Source: JACPFV01 sp038043245 (GTDB taxonomy: Bacteria; Pseudomonadota; Gammaproteobacteria; Nevskiales; Nevskiaceae). Taken from it: a stretch of DNA of 64,000 nucleotides. The position numbers and the translations under genes are program-made. The stretch covers positions 62,001 to 126,000 of the forward strand of contig JBBTCH010000001.1 in NCBI GenBank assembly GCA_038043245.1. Reading direction: 5' to 3'. Below the pieces are notes generated by a model. It was given only the letters and a program-made list of their open reading frames with translations. It did not search any database and had not been told where the DNA came from. Shown here in pieces: positions 42,080 to 53,399 of the stretch. How positions within the stretch are numbered: the first letter of the stretch is position 1; each line of letters starts with the position of its first letter.

Positions 42080-42916
42080 ATGACGCCTGAAGCCCCTGCG
42101 CCTGTTGTTGACGAAACCCCCGCCGCTTCCGAAAGCCCCGGGGCTTTGATCCGTCGCACGCGCGAGCGCGCCGGCATGTCACTGGAGGATCTGGCCGGAC
42201 AGATCAAGCTGTCGAAGACGACGCTGGATGCGTTGGAACGCGATGGGTTTGCGCAGCTCGGACAGCCGGTTTACGTCCGTGGCTACTACCGCAAGTGCGC
42301 CAAAGTGCTGCCCTTGTCCGAGCAGCAACTGATTGCCGCGTACGAAACCCGCGTCAAGCCCGTTGCGCCAGTCACGCCGCAGCGTATTCCGCTGGCGGGC
42401 GGCGTCAGCTCCGGTGCGGCGCAGGGGCAGTCGCGGCAGACGCTGATCATCGTCGCCGCCGTCGGCGTCCTCATCGGGGGTCTGTACTGGTTCTCCGGCG
42501 GCGAGACGCAGCGCTCCGTTACCAAGCCTGCGGCGCAGATCACTGAAGTGCCGATGGCCGCTGCCGACGTGGCGCCGGCTGAGTCGCAGATCGTCGAGCC
42601 GGTGGCCCTGCCGCCCGTCGCGGAGGCCACGCCCGTAGAAACACCGGCCGCAATCCACGCTGAACCTGCCGCGCCGGCGAATCAGTTGACGCTGCAGTTT
42701 CTCGAGGCTTCGTGGGTGCGCATTGAAGACAGTCGCAACAAGACCTTGCTGATCGGCCTGGTGCGCGCTGGCGAGAAGCAGGCCCTGAATGGCGAGCCGC
42801 CCTACACGGCGTTCATTGGCAACGCGCGCAAGGTGCGCGCGGAATTCAACGGCCAGCCGTTTGATTTCTCGCGCCATATCCAGGGCAACGACACCGCGCG
42901 ATTCAGCGTTCCGTAA
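42080..42916 (+). CDS. rodZ: RodZ-like helix-turn-helix membrane protein
   Basis: 278 residues. N-terminal HTH of the Xre type (GALIRRTRERAGMSLEDLAGQIKLSKTTLDALERDGF), one TM (LIIVAAVGVLIGGLYWF), Pro/Ala-rich periplasmic linker and a C-terminal DUF4115-type domain (FLEASWVRIEDS). RodZ links MreB to the cell wall to set rod shape. The usual next gene, ispG, is absent. Confidence 0.9.
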   Translation: MTPEAPAPVVDETPAASESPGALIRRTRERAGMSLEDLAGQIKLSKTTLDALERDGFAQLGQPVYVRGYYRKCAKVLPLSEQQLIAAYETRVKPVAPVTPQRIPLAGGVSSGAAQGQSRQTLIIVAAVGVLIGGLYWFSGGETQRSVTKPAAQITEVPMAAADVAPAESQIVEPVALPPVAEATPVETPAAIHAEPAAPANQLTLQFLEASWVRIEDSRNKTLLIGLVRAGEKQALNGEPPYTAFIGNARKVRAEFNGQPFDFSRHIQGNDTARFSVP

Positions 42917-42929
42917 ATCGCTCGGCCGC

Positions 42930-44204
42930 ATGAACAAATTCCAGTCCCTGCGCGGATTCAACGACGTGCTGCCGGCGGACGCGCCGGCGTGGCGCCATCT
43001 GCTGCGCACGGCTGATGAAGTGTTCGCGGCCTATGGCTATGCCGAAGTACGGCTGCCGCTGCTGGAGCAGACGGAGCTGTTCAAACGCTCCATCGGCGAA
43101 GCCACCGACGTCGTCGAAAAAGAGATGTTCAGCTTTCAGGACCGCGAAGGCGACAGCCTGACCCTGCGCCCCGAGGCCACCGCCAGTCTGGTGCGTCTGG
43201 GGCTCGAACATGGCTTGCTGCACAACCAGCAGCAGCGGCTGTGGACCTGGGGGCCGATGTTCCGTCACGAGCGACCGCAGGCGGGACGCTACCGGCAGTT
43301 TCACCAGCTGGATATCGAAGCCTATGGATTGGCCGGGCCGGATATCGACGTCGAGCTGATCGCCGTGTCTGCGCGCCTGTTCCGCACACTGGGTCTGAGC
43401 GGCCTGACGCTGGAACTCAATTCGCTTGGCGGCCCGGACACGCGCGCGGCCTATCGTGCTGCGCTGGTCGCGTTTCTGGAAAAGCATGAGGCTCACCTGG
43501 ATGCCGATTCGCAACGTCGTCTGCGCAGCAATCCGCTGCGCGTGCTCGACTCCAAGGTTCCGGCGACCCAGGCGGTCGTCAAGGACGCCCCCGTCATCAC
43601 CGAACATCTGGATGCCGAATCGCGCGTGCATTTCGAAGGCATGCAAAAAGGCCTGTTCGATTTAGGCATCGCCTTCACGGTCAATCCACGCATCGTCCGG
43701 GGTCTCGACTACTACACGCGTGGCGTGTTCGAGTGGACGACGACGCAGCTGGGCGCTCAGGGCACGGTCTGCGCCGGCGGCCGCTATGACGGCCTGGTCG
43801 AACAGCTCGGTGGTACGCCGACGCCAGCCGTGGGCTGGGCGCTGGGCGTCGAAAGATTGCTGATGTTGATGAAGGCGCAGAACGCCCCTGTGCCGGGATA
43901 TTCGCCGCAGGTCTATGTCTGCAGCCTCGGTGAGGCGGCCGAACGGGAAGCGGCGCGTCGCATCGAGATCTTGCGTGACGCCTTGCCGGCATTGCGACTG
44001 ATCCTGAACGCGGGCGGCGGCAAGCTGCCGGTACAGCTCAAGCGCGCCGACCGCTCGGGCGCGACACTGGCCCTGATCCTCGGCGAGGCCGAAGCCGCGA
44101 AGGGCGTGATTCAAGTAAAATCCCTCCGCGAAAACACCCCCCAGACCGAATGCGCCTGGCCGGAACTCCCGGCACGGCTGTCGGCACTATTGAGCCCGAA
44201 TTGA
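42930..44204 (+). CDS. hisS: Histidyl-tRNA synthetase
   Basis: 424 residues from the ATG at 42930. Class II motifs: LRGFNDVLP start, SLTLRPEATAS (motif 2 region), RYRQFHQLDIEAYG, RGLDYYTRGVFEW (His-binding), and GVERLLMLM (motif 3). C-terminal anticodon-binding domain follows. Charges tRNA-His with histidine. 13 bp after rodZ. Confidence 0.98.
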   Translation: MNKFQSLRGFNDVLPADAPAWRHLLRTADEVFAAYGYAEVRLPLLEQTELFKRSIGEATDVVEKEMFSFQDREGDSLTLRPEATASLVRLGLEHGLLHNQQQRLWTWGPMFRHERPQAGRYRQFHQLDIEAYGLAGPDIDVELIAVSARLFRTLGLSGLTLELNSLGGPDTRAAYRAALVAFLEKHEAHLDADSQRRLRSNPLRVLDSKVPATQAVVKDAPVITEHLDAESRVHFEGMQKGLFDLGIAFTVNPRIVRGLDYYTRGVFEWTTTQLGAQGTVCAGGRYDGLVEQLGGTPTPAVGWALGVERLLMLMKAQNAPVPGYSPQVYVCSLGEAAEREAARRIEILRDALPALRLILNAGGGKLPVQLKRADRSGATLALILGEAEAAKGVIQVKSLRENTPQTECAWPELPARLSALLSPN

Positions 44205-44211
44205 GAATCGC

Positions 44212-44847
44212 ATGTCGCATTACGATGATGAAGCACAAGTCGAAGAACTGAAGAAGTGGTGGAAGGAGAACCGCGCGCCGCTGATCGCGGGCCTGGTGCT
44301 GGGCCTATCCGGCATTGTCGGCTGGCAATACTGGCAGAGCTTCGAGGCGCGACGTTCGGCCGAGGCTTCGCAGATGTTCGAGACGCTCAAGCTGGCCGCC
44401 AATCAGAACAAGGTCGGCGAGACCCGCGCCATCGTCGAGAAACTGAAATCCGAATACGCCCGCACGCCCTATGCAGCCAGCGGTGCATTGCTGGCGGCAC
44501 GACTGGCGGCGGATCGCAAGGACTGGAAGATCGCCGGTGAAGAACTGCAGTGGGTTGACGATCATGCACGCGACGACGGCATCCGCCAGATCGCGCGGCT
44601 GCGTCAGGCGCGCGTGCTCTGGCAGATGGGTAAGCCGGAAGATGCGCTGAAGCGGATTCCTGCCGTACCTGAAGCCGGCTTCGAGCCGCTGTATGACGAG
44701 TTGCGTGGCGACATCAAGCTGGCACAGGGTGATCGGCTGGCTGCGCGCGAGGCCTACCAGAAGGCGCTGTCTGGCGCCGCAGCTGCCAATCGCGAGTTGA
44801 TCCAGCGCAAGCTGGACGATCTTGCGGACGTGGCGGCGGCTTCCTGA
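44212..44847 (+). CDS. yfgM: YfgM-like TPR membrane protein
   Basis: 211 residues. Short cytoplasmic N terminus (VEELKKWWKENR), one TM (LIAGLVLGLSGIVGWQYW), then a periplasmic TPR domain. YfgM is an ancillary SecYEG-associated protein and, with PpiD, assists periplasmic folding. Lies between hisS and bamB as in gammaproteobacteria; stop and bamB start share one base. Confidence 0.92.
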   Translation: MSHYDDEAQVEELKKWWKENRAPLIAGLVLGLSGIVGWQYWQSFEARRSAEASQMFETLKLAANQNKVGETRAIVEKLKSEYARTPYAASGALLAARLAADRKDWKIAGEELQWVDDHARDDGIRQIARLRQARVLWQMGKPEDALKRIPAVPEAGFEPLYDELRGDIKLAQGDRLAAREAYQKALSGAAAANRELIQRKLDDLADVAAAS

Positions 44848-45992
44848 TGTCCCGTTTAGCGGCCGTTCTCCTGCTGGCTTTGCTGGCGGTTGCCTGTGGC
44901 GAGAAGGGCAAGATCAAGAAACCGGCGGAGTTGCAGAAGATCGCCGCCCCCAAGGTCGATCCGCGTTACGCCTGGAGTGCGCGTGCGGGCACCGGCTCTG
45001 GCGCGATCCTCACCACGCTGCAACTGTCGGTGCAGCCGGATGCGGTTTATTCCGCCGATGTGGAAGGCGGCGTGTTCGCCTTCGATGCGGTGGCGGGACG
45101 CAATCTCTGGCGCGCCGAGACCGGCGCGCGTCTGTCGTCCGGGCCGAGCGTGCATGGCGCCCTGGTTCTGGTGGGCACGCTGGACGCTGAAGTGCTCGCG
45201 CTGCGACGCAGCGACGGCAATCCGCAATGGCGCGCCACGCTGCCCAGCGAAGTGCTGGCACCGCCGACGCTCTCGGGCGATGTCGTGGTCGTGCGCACGG
45301 CCGATGGCCGGCTGTTCGGTCTCTCCGCGGCAGACGGGTCGCGCCTGTGGAGCGTCGACCGCAGCCAGCCGGCGCTGACGCTGCGCGGCCAATCGGCGCC
45401 GCTGGCGGTGGGTTCGACCGTCATCGCCGGACTCGATAATGGCCGGCTGATCGCGCTGGACGCCCGCGACGGCAAGCCGCTGTGGGAGCAGACCGTGTCG
45501 GCGCCGAACGGCCGCACCGAATTGGAACGCATCACGGATATCGACGCCCACCTGATCCCGGGCGATGGCGTGATCTACGTCGCCAGCTACGGCGGCGAAG
45601 TCGCCGCGGTGTCGCTGGAAACCGGCGATGTGCTGTGGCGCTATGCACTGAAAAGCTACAGCGGAATGGCCTTGGCGGATGACCGCCTGGTGATCAGCGA
45701 TGAGGATGGCCGCGTCTGGGCGCTCGACCACAAATCCGGCGCCGTGCTGTGGAAGCAGGAAGGTCTGCTCAATCGTCGCGTGTCAGCCCCTGCGGTGCAG
45801 GCGGGCAGCGCGGTTGTCGGTGATTTCGAGGGCTATCTGCACTGGCTGTCGCTGAAAGACGGCAGCTTCGTCGGCCGCAGCAAGCCGTTCAGCGATCCGA
45901 TCGTCGCGCCGGTCGTCGCCGGCGGTGCGAATATCTTCGCGCTCGATGTCGAAGGCCGCATCGCCGTTTTGCAGTCACCGCCGAAGAGCTGA
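44847..45992 (+). CDS. bamB: Outer membrane assembly lipoprotein BamB
   Basis: 381 residues. Lipoprotein signal with Cys17 (AVAC), then an eight-bladed beta-propeller of PQQ-like repeats (VFAFDAVAGRNLWRAETG, VLALRRSDGNPQWR, LIALDARDGKPLWEQ). BAM complex component that helps insert beta-barrel proteins. Between yfgM and der in conserved order. Confidence 0.96.
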   Translation: MSRLAAVLLLALLAVACGEKGKIKKPAELQKIAAPKVDPRYAWSARAGTGSGAILTTLQLSVQPDAVYSADVEGGVFAFDAVAGRNLWRAETGARLSSGPSVHGALVLVGTLDAEVLALRRSDGNPQWRATLPSEVLAPPTLSGDVVVVRTADGRLFGLSAADGSRLWSVDRSQPALTLRGQSAPLAVGSTVIAGLDNGRLIALDARDGKPLWEQTVSAPNGRTELERITDIDAHLIPGDGVIYVASYGGEVAAVSLETGDVLWRYALKSYSGMALADDRLVISDEDGRVWALDHKSGAVLWKQEGLLNRRVSAPAVQAGSAVVGDFEGYLHWLSLKDGSFVGRSKPFSDPIVAPVVAGGANIFALDVEGRIAVLQSPPKS

Positions 45993-45998
45993 TTCGTC

Positions 45999-47414
45999 AT
46001 GAGTTCGCGCCTGCCGCTGTTCGCGCTGGTAGGCCGGCCGAACGTCGGCAAATCCACCTTTTTCAACCGGCTCACCGATACGCGCAATGCGCTGGTGCTG
46101 GATCTGCCCGGTCTGACGCGCGACCGCCAGTACGGTCGCGGCGAATTCGAGGGTCGCGCGTTCCGCGTCACCGACACCGGTGGATTGTTCCCCGAGAATG
46201 CCGATGGCATCGCCAAGCAGGCCGAAGCGCAGGCACGGCTGGCGATCACGGAGGCTGATCGCGTGCTGTTCCTGGTGGACGCGCAGGCCGGACTGATGCC
46301 GGACGACCGCGCCATCGCCGCGCAACTGCATAAATCCGGCAAGCCCGTGACGCTGATTGCCAACAAGGCCGAGTCGCGCGCGCGTGAAGCGCTGGCCGAG
46401 TTCCACGCCCTCGGGTTTGGCGAGGCGCAAACGATTTCCGCCGAGCGCGGCGAAGGCGTCACCGCCTTGTTGTGCAAGCTCTCTGCGGAGATGGTGGACG
46501 CGCCGGTCGAACTGCCGGTCGGCAACGAGATCCGCATCGCCATCATCGGCCGGCCCAATGTCGGCAAATCCACCCTGATCAACCGTCTGGTCGGCGAGGA
46601 GCGCGTGCTGGCGGCCGATCAGCCCGGCACCACGCGCGACGCCATCGAAGTGCCGTTCAGTCACGCCGGGCGCGATTACCTGCTGGTGGATACCGCCGGC
46701 GTGCGTCGCAAGGCGCGGGTCGAGGAGCACCTCGAGAAACTGTCCATCGTCAAAACGCTTGACGCGATCGAGCGTGCGCATATCGTGATTGCGGTCGCTG
46801 ACGCGCAGGCCGGCATCGGCGAGCAGGACGCCAAGATCATCGGGCTGGCGGCGCATCATGGCCGCGCCATGATCATCGCGGTCAACAAGTGGGACGGGCT
46901 GGCGGAAGATCAGCGCGAATGGGTCAAGTCGGAAGTGGACCTGAAACTGCCGTTTTTGTCCTACGCGCCACTGCATTTCATCTCGGCGCAGCACGGTTCG
47001 GGACTTGGCGAGTTGATGAAAGATGTGGTGCAAGTGCACGAGGCGGTGCAGCGCGAGCTGTCCACGCCCGACCTCAACCGCGTGCTGCAGCAGGCGATGC
47101 AATCACACCAGCCGCCGGCGGTGATCGGCCGGCGCATCAAGCTGCGCTACGCCCATCAGGGCGGACGCAATCCGACGGTGATCGTGGTCCATGGCAACCA
47201 GACCGAGCGGCTGCCGGATGTCTACAAGCGTTATCTCGCCAACGAGTTCCGGCGCGAATTCAATCTGCGCGGCATTCCGCTGCAGCTGGTGTTCAAGACC
47301 GGCGACAACCCGTTCAAGGGCAAGAAAAATATTCTCTCAGCGCGCCAGCAGATGAAGCGCAAGCGTCTTTTTACGCGCCTCAAGGCAAAAAGAAAGAAGG
47401 GCGACAAAAAGTAA
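45999..47414 (+). CDS. der: GTPase Der (EngA)
   Basis: 471 residues with two tandem GTPase domains, each with GRPNVGKST (near residues 12 and 184), DLPGLTRDRQ/DQPGTTRDAI and TDTGG/VDTAG switches, followed by a KH-like C-terminal domain with GDNPFKGKKN. Essential 50S ribosome assembly factor. Lys-rich tail. End of the ndk-der block. Confidence 0.98.
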   Translation: MSSRLPLFALVGRPNVGKSTFFNRLTDTRNALVLDLPGLTRDRQYGRGEFEGRAFRVTDTGGLFPENADGIAKQAEAQARLAITEADRVLFLVDAQAGLMPDDRAIAAQLHKSGKPVTLIANKAESRAREALAEFHALGFGEAQTISAERGEGVTALLCKLSAEMVDAPVELPVGNEIRIAIIGRPNVGKSTLINRLVGEERVLAADQPGTTRDAIEVPFSHAGRDYLLVDTAGVRRKARVEEHLEKLSIVKTLDAIERAHIVIAVADAQAGIGEQDAKIIGLAAHHGRAMIIAVNKWDGLAEDQREWVKSEVDLKLPFLSYAPLHFISAQHGSGLGELMKDVVQVHEAVQRELSTPDLNRVLQQAMQSHQPPAVIGRRIKLRYAHQGGRNPTVIVVHGNQTERLPDVYKRYLANEFRREFNLRGIPLQLVFKTGDNPFKGKKNILSARQQMKRKRLFTRLKAKRKKGDKK

Positions 47415-47456
47415 TTACAATACGCGCCCTTGCAGATTCCTCGAGCGGAAAAAGCG

Positions 47457-48668
<1,212 letters not shown>

Positions 48669-48680
<12 letters not shown>

Positions 48681-50351
48681 CTCCCAGACGATTTTTCTTG
48701 CGGCCTTGAACCAGCGCTCGGCCTGCGGGCCGCAGCGTTTCTCGATCTCGCTGCGCTTGATCTTCATGGTCGGCGTCAGCAATCCGTTCTCCATCGTCCA
48801 CGGTTCACCGACGATGGCGATGAAGCCGAGCAGTTCATGCGGCTCCAAGGTGGCGTTGACTGAAACCAGCAGCGATTCCATCTCTTGCTCGATGGCGCTG
48901 CGGTCATTGCCCGCTGCCTGTCTCTGCCGTAGCTCAGGCGCGAGCTGAATTAGCGCGAAGGCCGCTGGCGTGCCGACGCCGGTGACGCAGGCGATCTCCA
49001 CGCTGGGGTGGTTGCCGAGCTTGTTCTCGATCGGCACCGGCGCCACGTACTTGCCCTTGGCGGTCTTGAACAATTCCTTGACGCGGCCGGTGATGGTCAG
49101 ATAACCGTCGGCATCGAGCGAGCCGCGGTCGCCGGTCTTGAAGAACCCGTCGGGCGTGAAGCTCGCCGCCGTGGTCTGCGGATCCTTGTAATAACCCATC
49201 ATGTCGCCCGGGCTTTTCACCAGGATCTCGCCCTCGTCGGAGATGCGGCACTGCACCCCGGGCGAGCAGAAACCGACGGTGCCGAGTTTGACCTTGCCGC
49301 GGCGGTTGCCGTGCGAATAGGCGAAGTTCTCCGACATCGCATAGCCCTCGAGCAGTTCGAGGCCGAGGCTGCGATACCAGGCGATGATGTTCGCCGCCAG
49401 CGGCGCCGAGCCGCTGATCGCCACGCGCGTGTGCTCCAGTCCCAGCTGCTTGAGGATCTTGCGCTTGACGAGGCGACCGAGCAGCGGGATGCGGAACAGT
49501 TTCTTCTGTTTCTCCAGCGGCAGTTTTTCGCAGACGCCCAGATAGAACTTGGTCCACAGCCGCGGCACCGAGAAAAAGAACACCGGCCGCGCGCGCCGCA
49601 GGTCGTCCAGGAACGTCTCCAGCGACCAGGCGAAATACACGTGCAGGCCGTTGTACAGCGCCGGTGCTTCCAGCACCGCGCGTTCGGCGGCGTGCGCCAG
49701 CGGCAGGTAGGACAGCACGCGGTCGCCGAACTTGACCTCGGCGCCGTCGATCTGGTGCAGACCTTTTGGCGTTTCCATCATGGCGTTGAAAGAAATCATC
49801 ACGCCCTTGGGCCGACCGGTGCTGCCCGAGGTGTAGAGAATCGTCGCCAGCTCCTTGGGGTCACGCTTTGAAGGGTTGGCGGTCGGTGAGGTTTTAGCGA
49901 CGATGCCGTCCCAGTCCGGTGCATTGAGCTTGGGCGCCAACGGCAAACGGATCTTCGGCAGGGCATCGGGCAGGCCCGGAGCTACCACCGGCCACAAATC
50001 GTCAAGTTTGCCGATGAAGATCAGACGGGCTTCGCTGTGTTCCAGCACGTAACGCACGGTCTCGGCATTGGCGGTCGGATACAGCGGCACCGAGACATGA
50101 CCCGAGGCCATGATGGCGAGATCGCAGATGATCCAGTGCGCGCTGTTCTTGCCGAGGATGGCGATATTGCTGTTCGCCGGCAGATTCAGCGATTGCAGAT
50201 GTGCAGCCATGCGCCGCACCTGATCCGCGACCTGCTTCCAACTGTAATCAACGACCCGGTCGCGAGCGACCGGTTGGGTGAAGGCGATCGCCTCCGGCTG
50301 CTCGCGCTCCCAGCGCCACAGGCATTCCAGCAAGGTTGCGGGTTCGCTCAT
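48669..50351 (-). CDS. Long-chain fatty acid--CoA ligase-like AMP-dependent synthetase
   Basis: 560 residues. ANL fold: ATP-binding P-loop ILYTSGSTGRPKG, YAMSEN motif, and KTGDRGSLDADGYLTITGR. Likely activates fatty acids to acyl-CoA (FACL type with long insert; LEHTRVAISGSAPLA). Whether it handles fatty acids or steroid side chains is unknown. Together with the acyl-CoA dehydrogenase at 26.4 kb it suggests lipid catabolism. Overlaps argD by 12 bp at the 3' ends. Confidence 0.88.
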
Positions 50352-50459
50352 CTCCTCACGCCCCGATTAAGTTTTTGTCCGCACACTCTAATCGTTTGAC
50401 CGGTGATTCCGTAAGCCCCGGGCGGGCAGAAATGTCAGCCGTGACAGCAATCTCAAGTG

Positions 50460-50816
50460 TCAAGATTTTGGGCGTGCCAGCAGCGCCTTGAGATCGGCAA
50501 AAGGATTGCCCGTGGCCGGCCCGTGATTCGCTGCGGACGGAACAACGCCGGTCGAGTCGAGATAACGCGAGTGCTCGTTGTCGTGGCAATACAGGCACAG
50601 CAGTTCCCAATTGCTGCCGTCGGGCGGGTTGTAGTCGTGATCGTGATTCTTGTGGTGGACCGTCAGTTCGTGCAGGTTGGCGCGAGTGAATTCGCGTCCG
50701 CAGCGGCCGCAGACATGCGGGTACATCTTCAGCGCCTGTTCGCGGTAACCCTGGCCGCGCTCATCGGCCCTGCGCCGGGCATCCGCCACGATCTTGTCGA
50801 GTTTTCTGTCGTCCAT
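50460..50816 (-). CDS. yajD: YajD-like HNH nuclease family protein
   Basis: 118 residues. HNH motif: CGRCGREF ... HELTVHHKNHDHDYNP ... NWELLCLYCHDNEHSRY, with two CxxC pairs for zinc. Similar to E. coli YajD, an HNH domain protein of unknown role. No phage or mobile genes lie next to it. Confidence 0.85.
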   Translation of the reverse strand: MDDRKLDKIVADARRRADERGQGYREQALKMYPHVCGRCGREFTRANLHELTVHHKNHDHDYNPPDGSNWELLCLYCHDNEHSRYLDSTGVVPSAANHGPATGNPFADLKALLARPKS

Positions 50817-50845
50817 CGCTGAATGCGCCTTGGGTCAACCGACCT

Positions 50846-51562
50846 TTAGTTCAGAGGGTAGATCACCCGCTCACCCTGCCAGTCCAGCACCAGACCGTTG
50901 GCGGTGATTTCGACGATCTTCGGTCCTGAGGCCAGGGTTTCGCCCTCGGTGTAGCGGTAACCATCGATCCGCACGAAACGCGCTTTCGGGTTGGTGTCCC
51001 AGCTATGCACCTGGAATGTCAGCGCCGGGAACGCGGCGCGATAGGCCGCCGGCGTGTCGTTGAGCTTGACCGGCGTCTTGTTGCGCGGTGGCGTTTGTGC
51101 GATCTCGGGCGGCGGGGCAGGCGGCGGTGCCGCAACGCGAATCTCCGGCTCTGGCGCCACCGGCGCTGCCGGAACGATGGGTGATTCAAGCTGTTGGGAT
51201 TCTTCCGGTCCCGTCACTTCGTCAAAGCTGGCAACTTCTTCGGTGCCGATGATGGGTTTTTCCGGCTCTGAACTGAGTTTGGGTGCGATGCGTGCGGGCG
51301 CAGCCTCAATCGGTCCTGCCGCTTCGATGCTCTCCTGCCGCAACTCGACGAGCGTTTCGACGGGCTGCGTTTTTGGCGCCGCCGAAAAATATTTCCAGCC
51401 TGCAAGGCCGGCGATCACAATCGCCACGCCGCCCATCAGCACCCAGCGCAGCGGGCTCGCCGGCTCGGCGAGCGACACCGGACTCAGTGCCGGCAGGCCG
51501 GACATCGCCTGTGCGCCGCGTTCGCTTTCGGCGCGCTTGAGAGCGTCGAGGATCAGCGACAT
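50846..51562 (-). CDS. gspB: General secretion pathway protein GspB-like
   Basis: 238 residues: start SLILDALKRAESER typical of GspB, a TM (WVLMGGVAIVIAGLAGWKYF) near 40, Pro/Ala-rich linker and a C-terminal GspB domain (YRAAFPALTFQVHSWDTNPKARFVRIDGYRY). Paired with ExeA/GspA upstream (1 bp overlap). GspAB helps the type II secretin cross peptidoglycan; no other gsp gene is in the window. Confidence 0.88.
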   Translation of the reverse strand: MSLILDALKRAESERGAQAMSGLPALSPVSLAEPASPLRWVLMGGVAIVIAGLAGWKYFSAAPKTQPVETLVELRQESIEAAGPIEAAPARIAPKLSSEPEKPIIGTEEVASFDEVTGPEESQQLESPIVPAAPVAPEPEIRVAAPPPAPPPEIAQTPPRNKTPVKLNDTPAAYRAAFPALTFQVHSWDTNPKARFVRIDGYRYTEGETLASGPKIVEITANGLVLDWQGERVIYPLN

Positions 51563-53187
51563 CAGCGCGCCTTCAATATGGGCGGCGCGGTATCCGCGAA
51601 ATCCGACAGCGCGATCAAGGTGCGCAGGCCGACTACGCCATCGGCGATCAGGCTGCGCTTCTGTTGATAGCGCACGACCTCATCGCGCAGCGGCAGGTCG
51701 AAATAGTCGGAAGGCTCGCCGGTGAGCGTGCGGCCTTCGGCCTTGGCCAGGCGTGTGCGCAGCCAGCGCACGTCGGGGCTCAGCGAATCCGGCAGCAGGA
51801 AGGTAGAGGCGGTCTCACGTTTCCACAGCAGCAGAAAGTCACCGTTCCACAGCAGGTCGAGTTGATCGGCGGAGATGCGCGTCACGCCCTTGCGCGTTTC
51901 CAGTACGGCGGTCTTCCCATCGAACCCGCTCAAGAGCGCATGGCGCGTATCGCCACGGCCGGTGGATAGTGCCAACACCGCCGGACGATTGATCTGCTCA
52001 AGGTCAGTCCAGTTGCCGGTGCCGCGGTAGCACATCAGGTCCAGCCGCACGAGCGCCTTGCACAACGGTTCGCCTTCCTCGACCTGCGGCGCGACATTCC
52101 AGATCCTGATCAGGCGTGCCAGCACGCTGCCCAGGGATTCGCCTTGCGCCAGCACCTGATCGAGCTCGCTGGACAGCGCCGGTGCAGCGGCCGGTGGTGG
52201 TTCCACTGCTGCCGGTGCAACAGGTGCCGCGACCGCCACGGGTTCGGGTTCAGCGGGGGCTGGGGCGAAAAACTCCGGTGCGCGCCACCAGAAGGCGGCG
52301 CCCATCACCGCAAAAATCAGCACGACGAGGGCGACGTCGAAACCGCTCCATCCGCCCGTCAAACGCATGCGGCCCGGATTGACTTCACCGCGCACTTCTT
52401 TCGCGGCGCGACGCACCAGGTCCTTGGTCACCGGACGCACACCGCGTGCATAAGCGCCGAGCAGGGCGCGGTCGCAGAGGATGTTGATGTTGCGCGGCAC
52501 GCCCTGCGTGAGTTTGTGGATCAGTGACAGGGCCGACGGCGCGAAGCTGCGCACGTCGCCGCCGGCGATGCGCAGACGATGGGCGATGTAGGCGCGGGTC
52601 TCGTTCGAGGTCAGCGGCGTCAGGTGGTAGCGCGCGGTGATGCGCGAAGCGAGCTGGCGCAGGTCGTCGCGCGCCAGCAGTTCGGCCAGTTCCGGCTGGC
52701 CGACCAGCATGATGCGCAACAGCTTGTCCTTGTGTGTCTCGAGATTGGTCAACAGGCGCACCTGTTCCAGAACTTCCGGCGCCAGGTTCTGCGCCTCGTC
52801 GATGATCAGTAGCGTGCGTCGGCCACGCGAGTGCGCGTCGAGCAGGTAAACATTAAGTGAATCCACTAACGTTTTGATCGTGCTAGATTTTTTATACGGT
52901 ATGTGGAGCTCGTCGCAGATCGAGGCGACGAATTCGAGTTCGCTCTGGCGCGGATTGATGATGATCGCCACATCCACATCCGTCAGTTTCTGCGCGAGCA
53001 GGGTGCGGATCATGGTGGTCTTGCCGGTGCCGACTTCGCCGGTGAGCTGGACGAACCCGCCGGTCGGTCCCGCGCCGTACAGCAGGTGACCGAGCGCCTC
53101 CTGATGGCGCGGCGACAGATACAGATAAGCCGGGTCGGGCGTGATCGCAAACGGTTGTTCGCGCAGGCCGAAGAAGTTCAGGTACAA
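51562..53187 (-). CDS. gspA: ExeA/GspA-type AAA ATPase with peptidoglycan-binding domain
   Basis: 541 residues if it starts at the TTG at 53187, which puts the family start YLNFFGLREQPFAITPDPAYL at residue 2; upstream codons (to 53283) are basic and dissimilar. AAA domain: Walker A GEVGTGKTT, Walker B TLLIIDEAQNL. One TM (FDVALVVLIFAVMGAAFWW) then a periplasmic part ending in a PG-binding domain (DVRWLRTRLAK...LPLRDEVVRYQ...GVVGLRTLIAL). Works with GspB. The TTG start is chosen by homology of the N terminus. Confidence 0.88.
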   Translation of the reverse strand: MYLNFFGLREQPFAITPDPAYLYLSPRHQEALGHLLYGAGPTGGFVQLTGEVGTGKTTMIRTLLAQKLTDVDVAIIINPRQSELEFVASICDELHIPYKKSSTIKTLVDSLNVYLLDAHSRGRRTLLIIDEAQNLAPEVLEQVRLLTNLETHKDKLLRIMLVGQPELAELLARDDLRQLASRITARYHLTPLTSNETRAYIAHRLRIAGGDVRSFAPSALSLIHKLTQGVPRNINILCDRALLGAYARGVRPVTKDLVRRAAKEVRGEVNPGRMRLTGGWSGFDVALVVLIFAVMGAAFWWRAPEFFAPAPAEPEPVAVAAPVAPAAVEPPPAAAPALSSELDQVLAQGESLGSVLARLIRIWNVAPQVEEGEPLCKALVRLDLMCYRGTGNWTDLEQINRPAVLALSTGRGDTRHALLSGFDGKTAVLETRKGVTRISADQLDLLWNGDFLLLWKRETASTFLLPDSLSPDVRWLRTRLAKAEGRTLTGEPSDYFDLPLRDEVVRYQQKRSLIADGVVGLRTLIALSDFADTAPPILKAR

Positions 53188-53399
53188 GTGAGCGTGTGTT
53201 TTTTTATAGGGAGGTCGAGTATAGCGAGCCGCTAAGCGGGTGGGCCTCAAAAACCATCGGCGCTGGCGCAAACGCCAATCCATGCGCCTTGCAATGCCGC
53301 TAGGCTGCGTCTGTCGCCGGATGTTCCCCTGCGGCGCGGCCCGTCATAGCGCGGGTTTCACGGCGCGCAGTAGATTGCGTCGCAAAGACAGGAGTGGTC

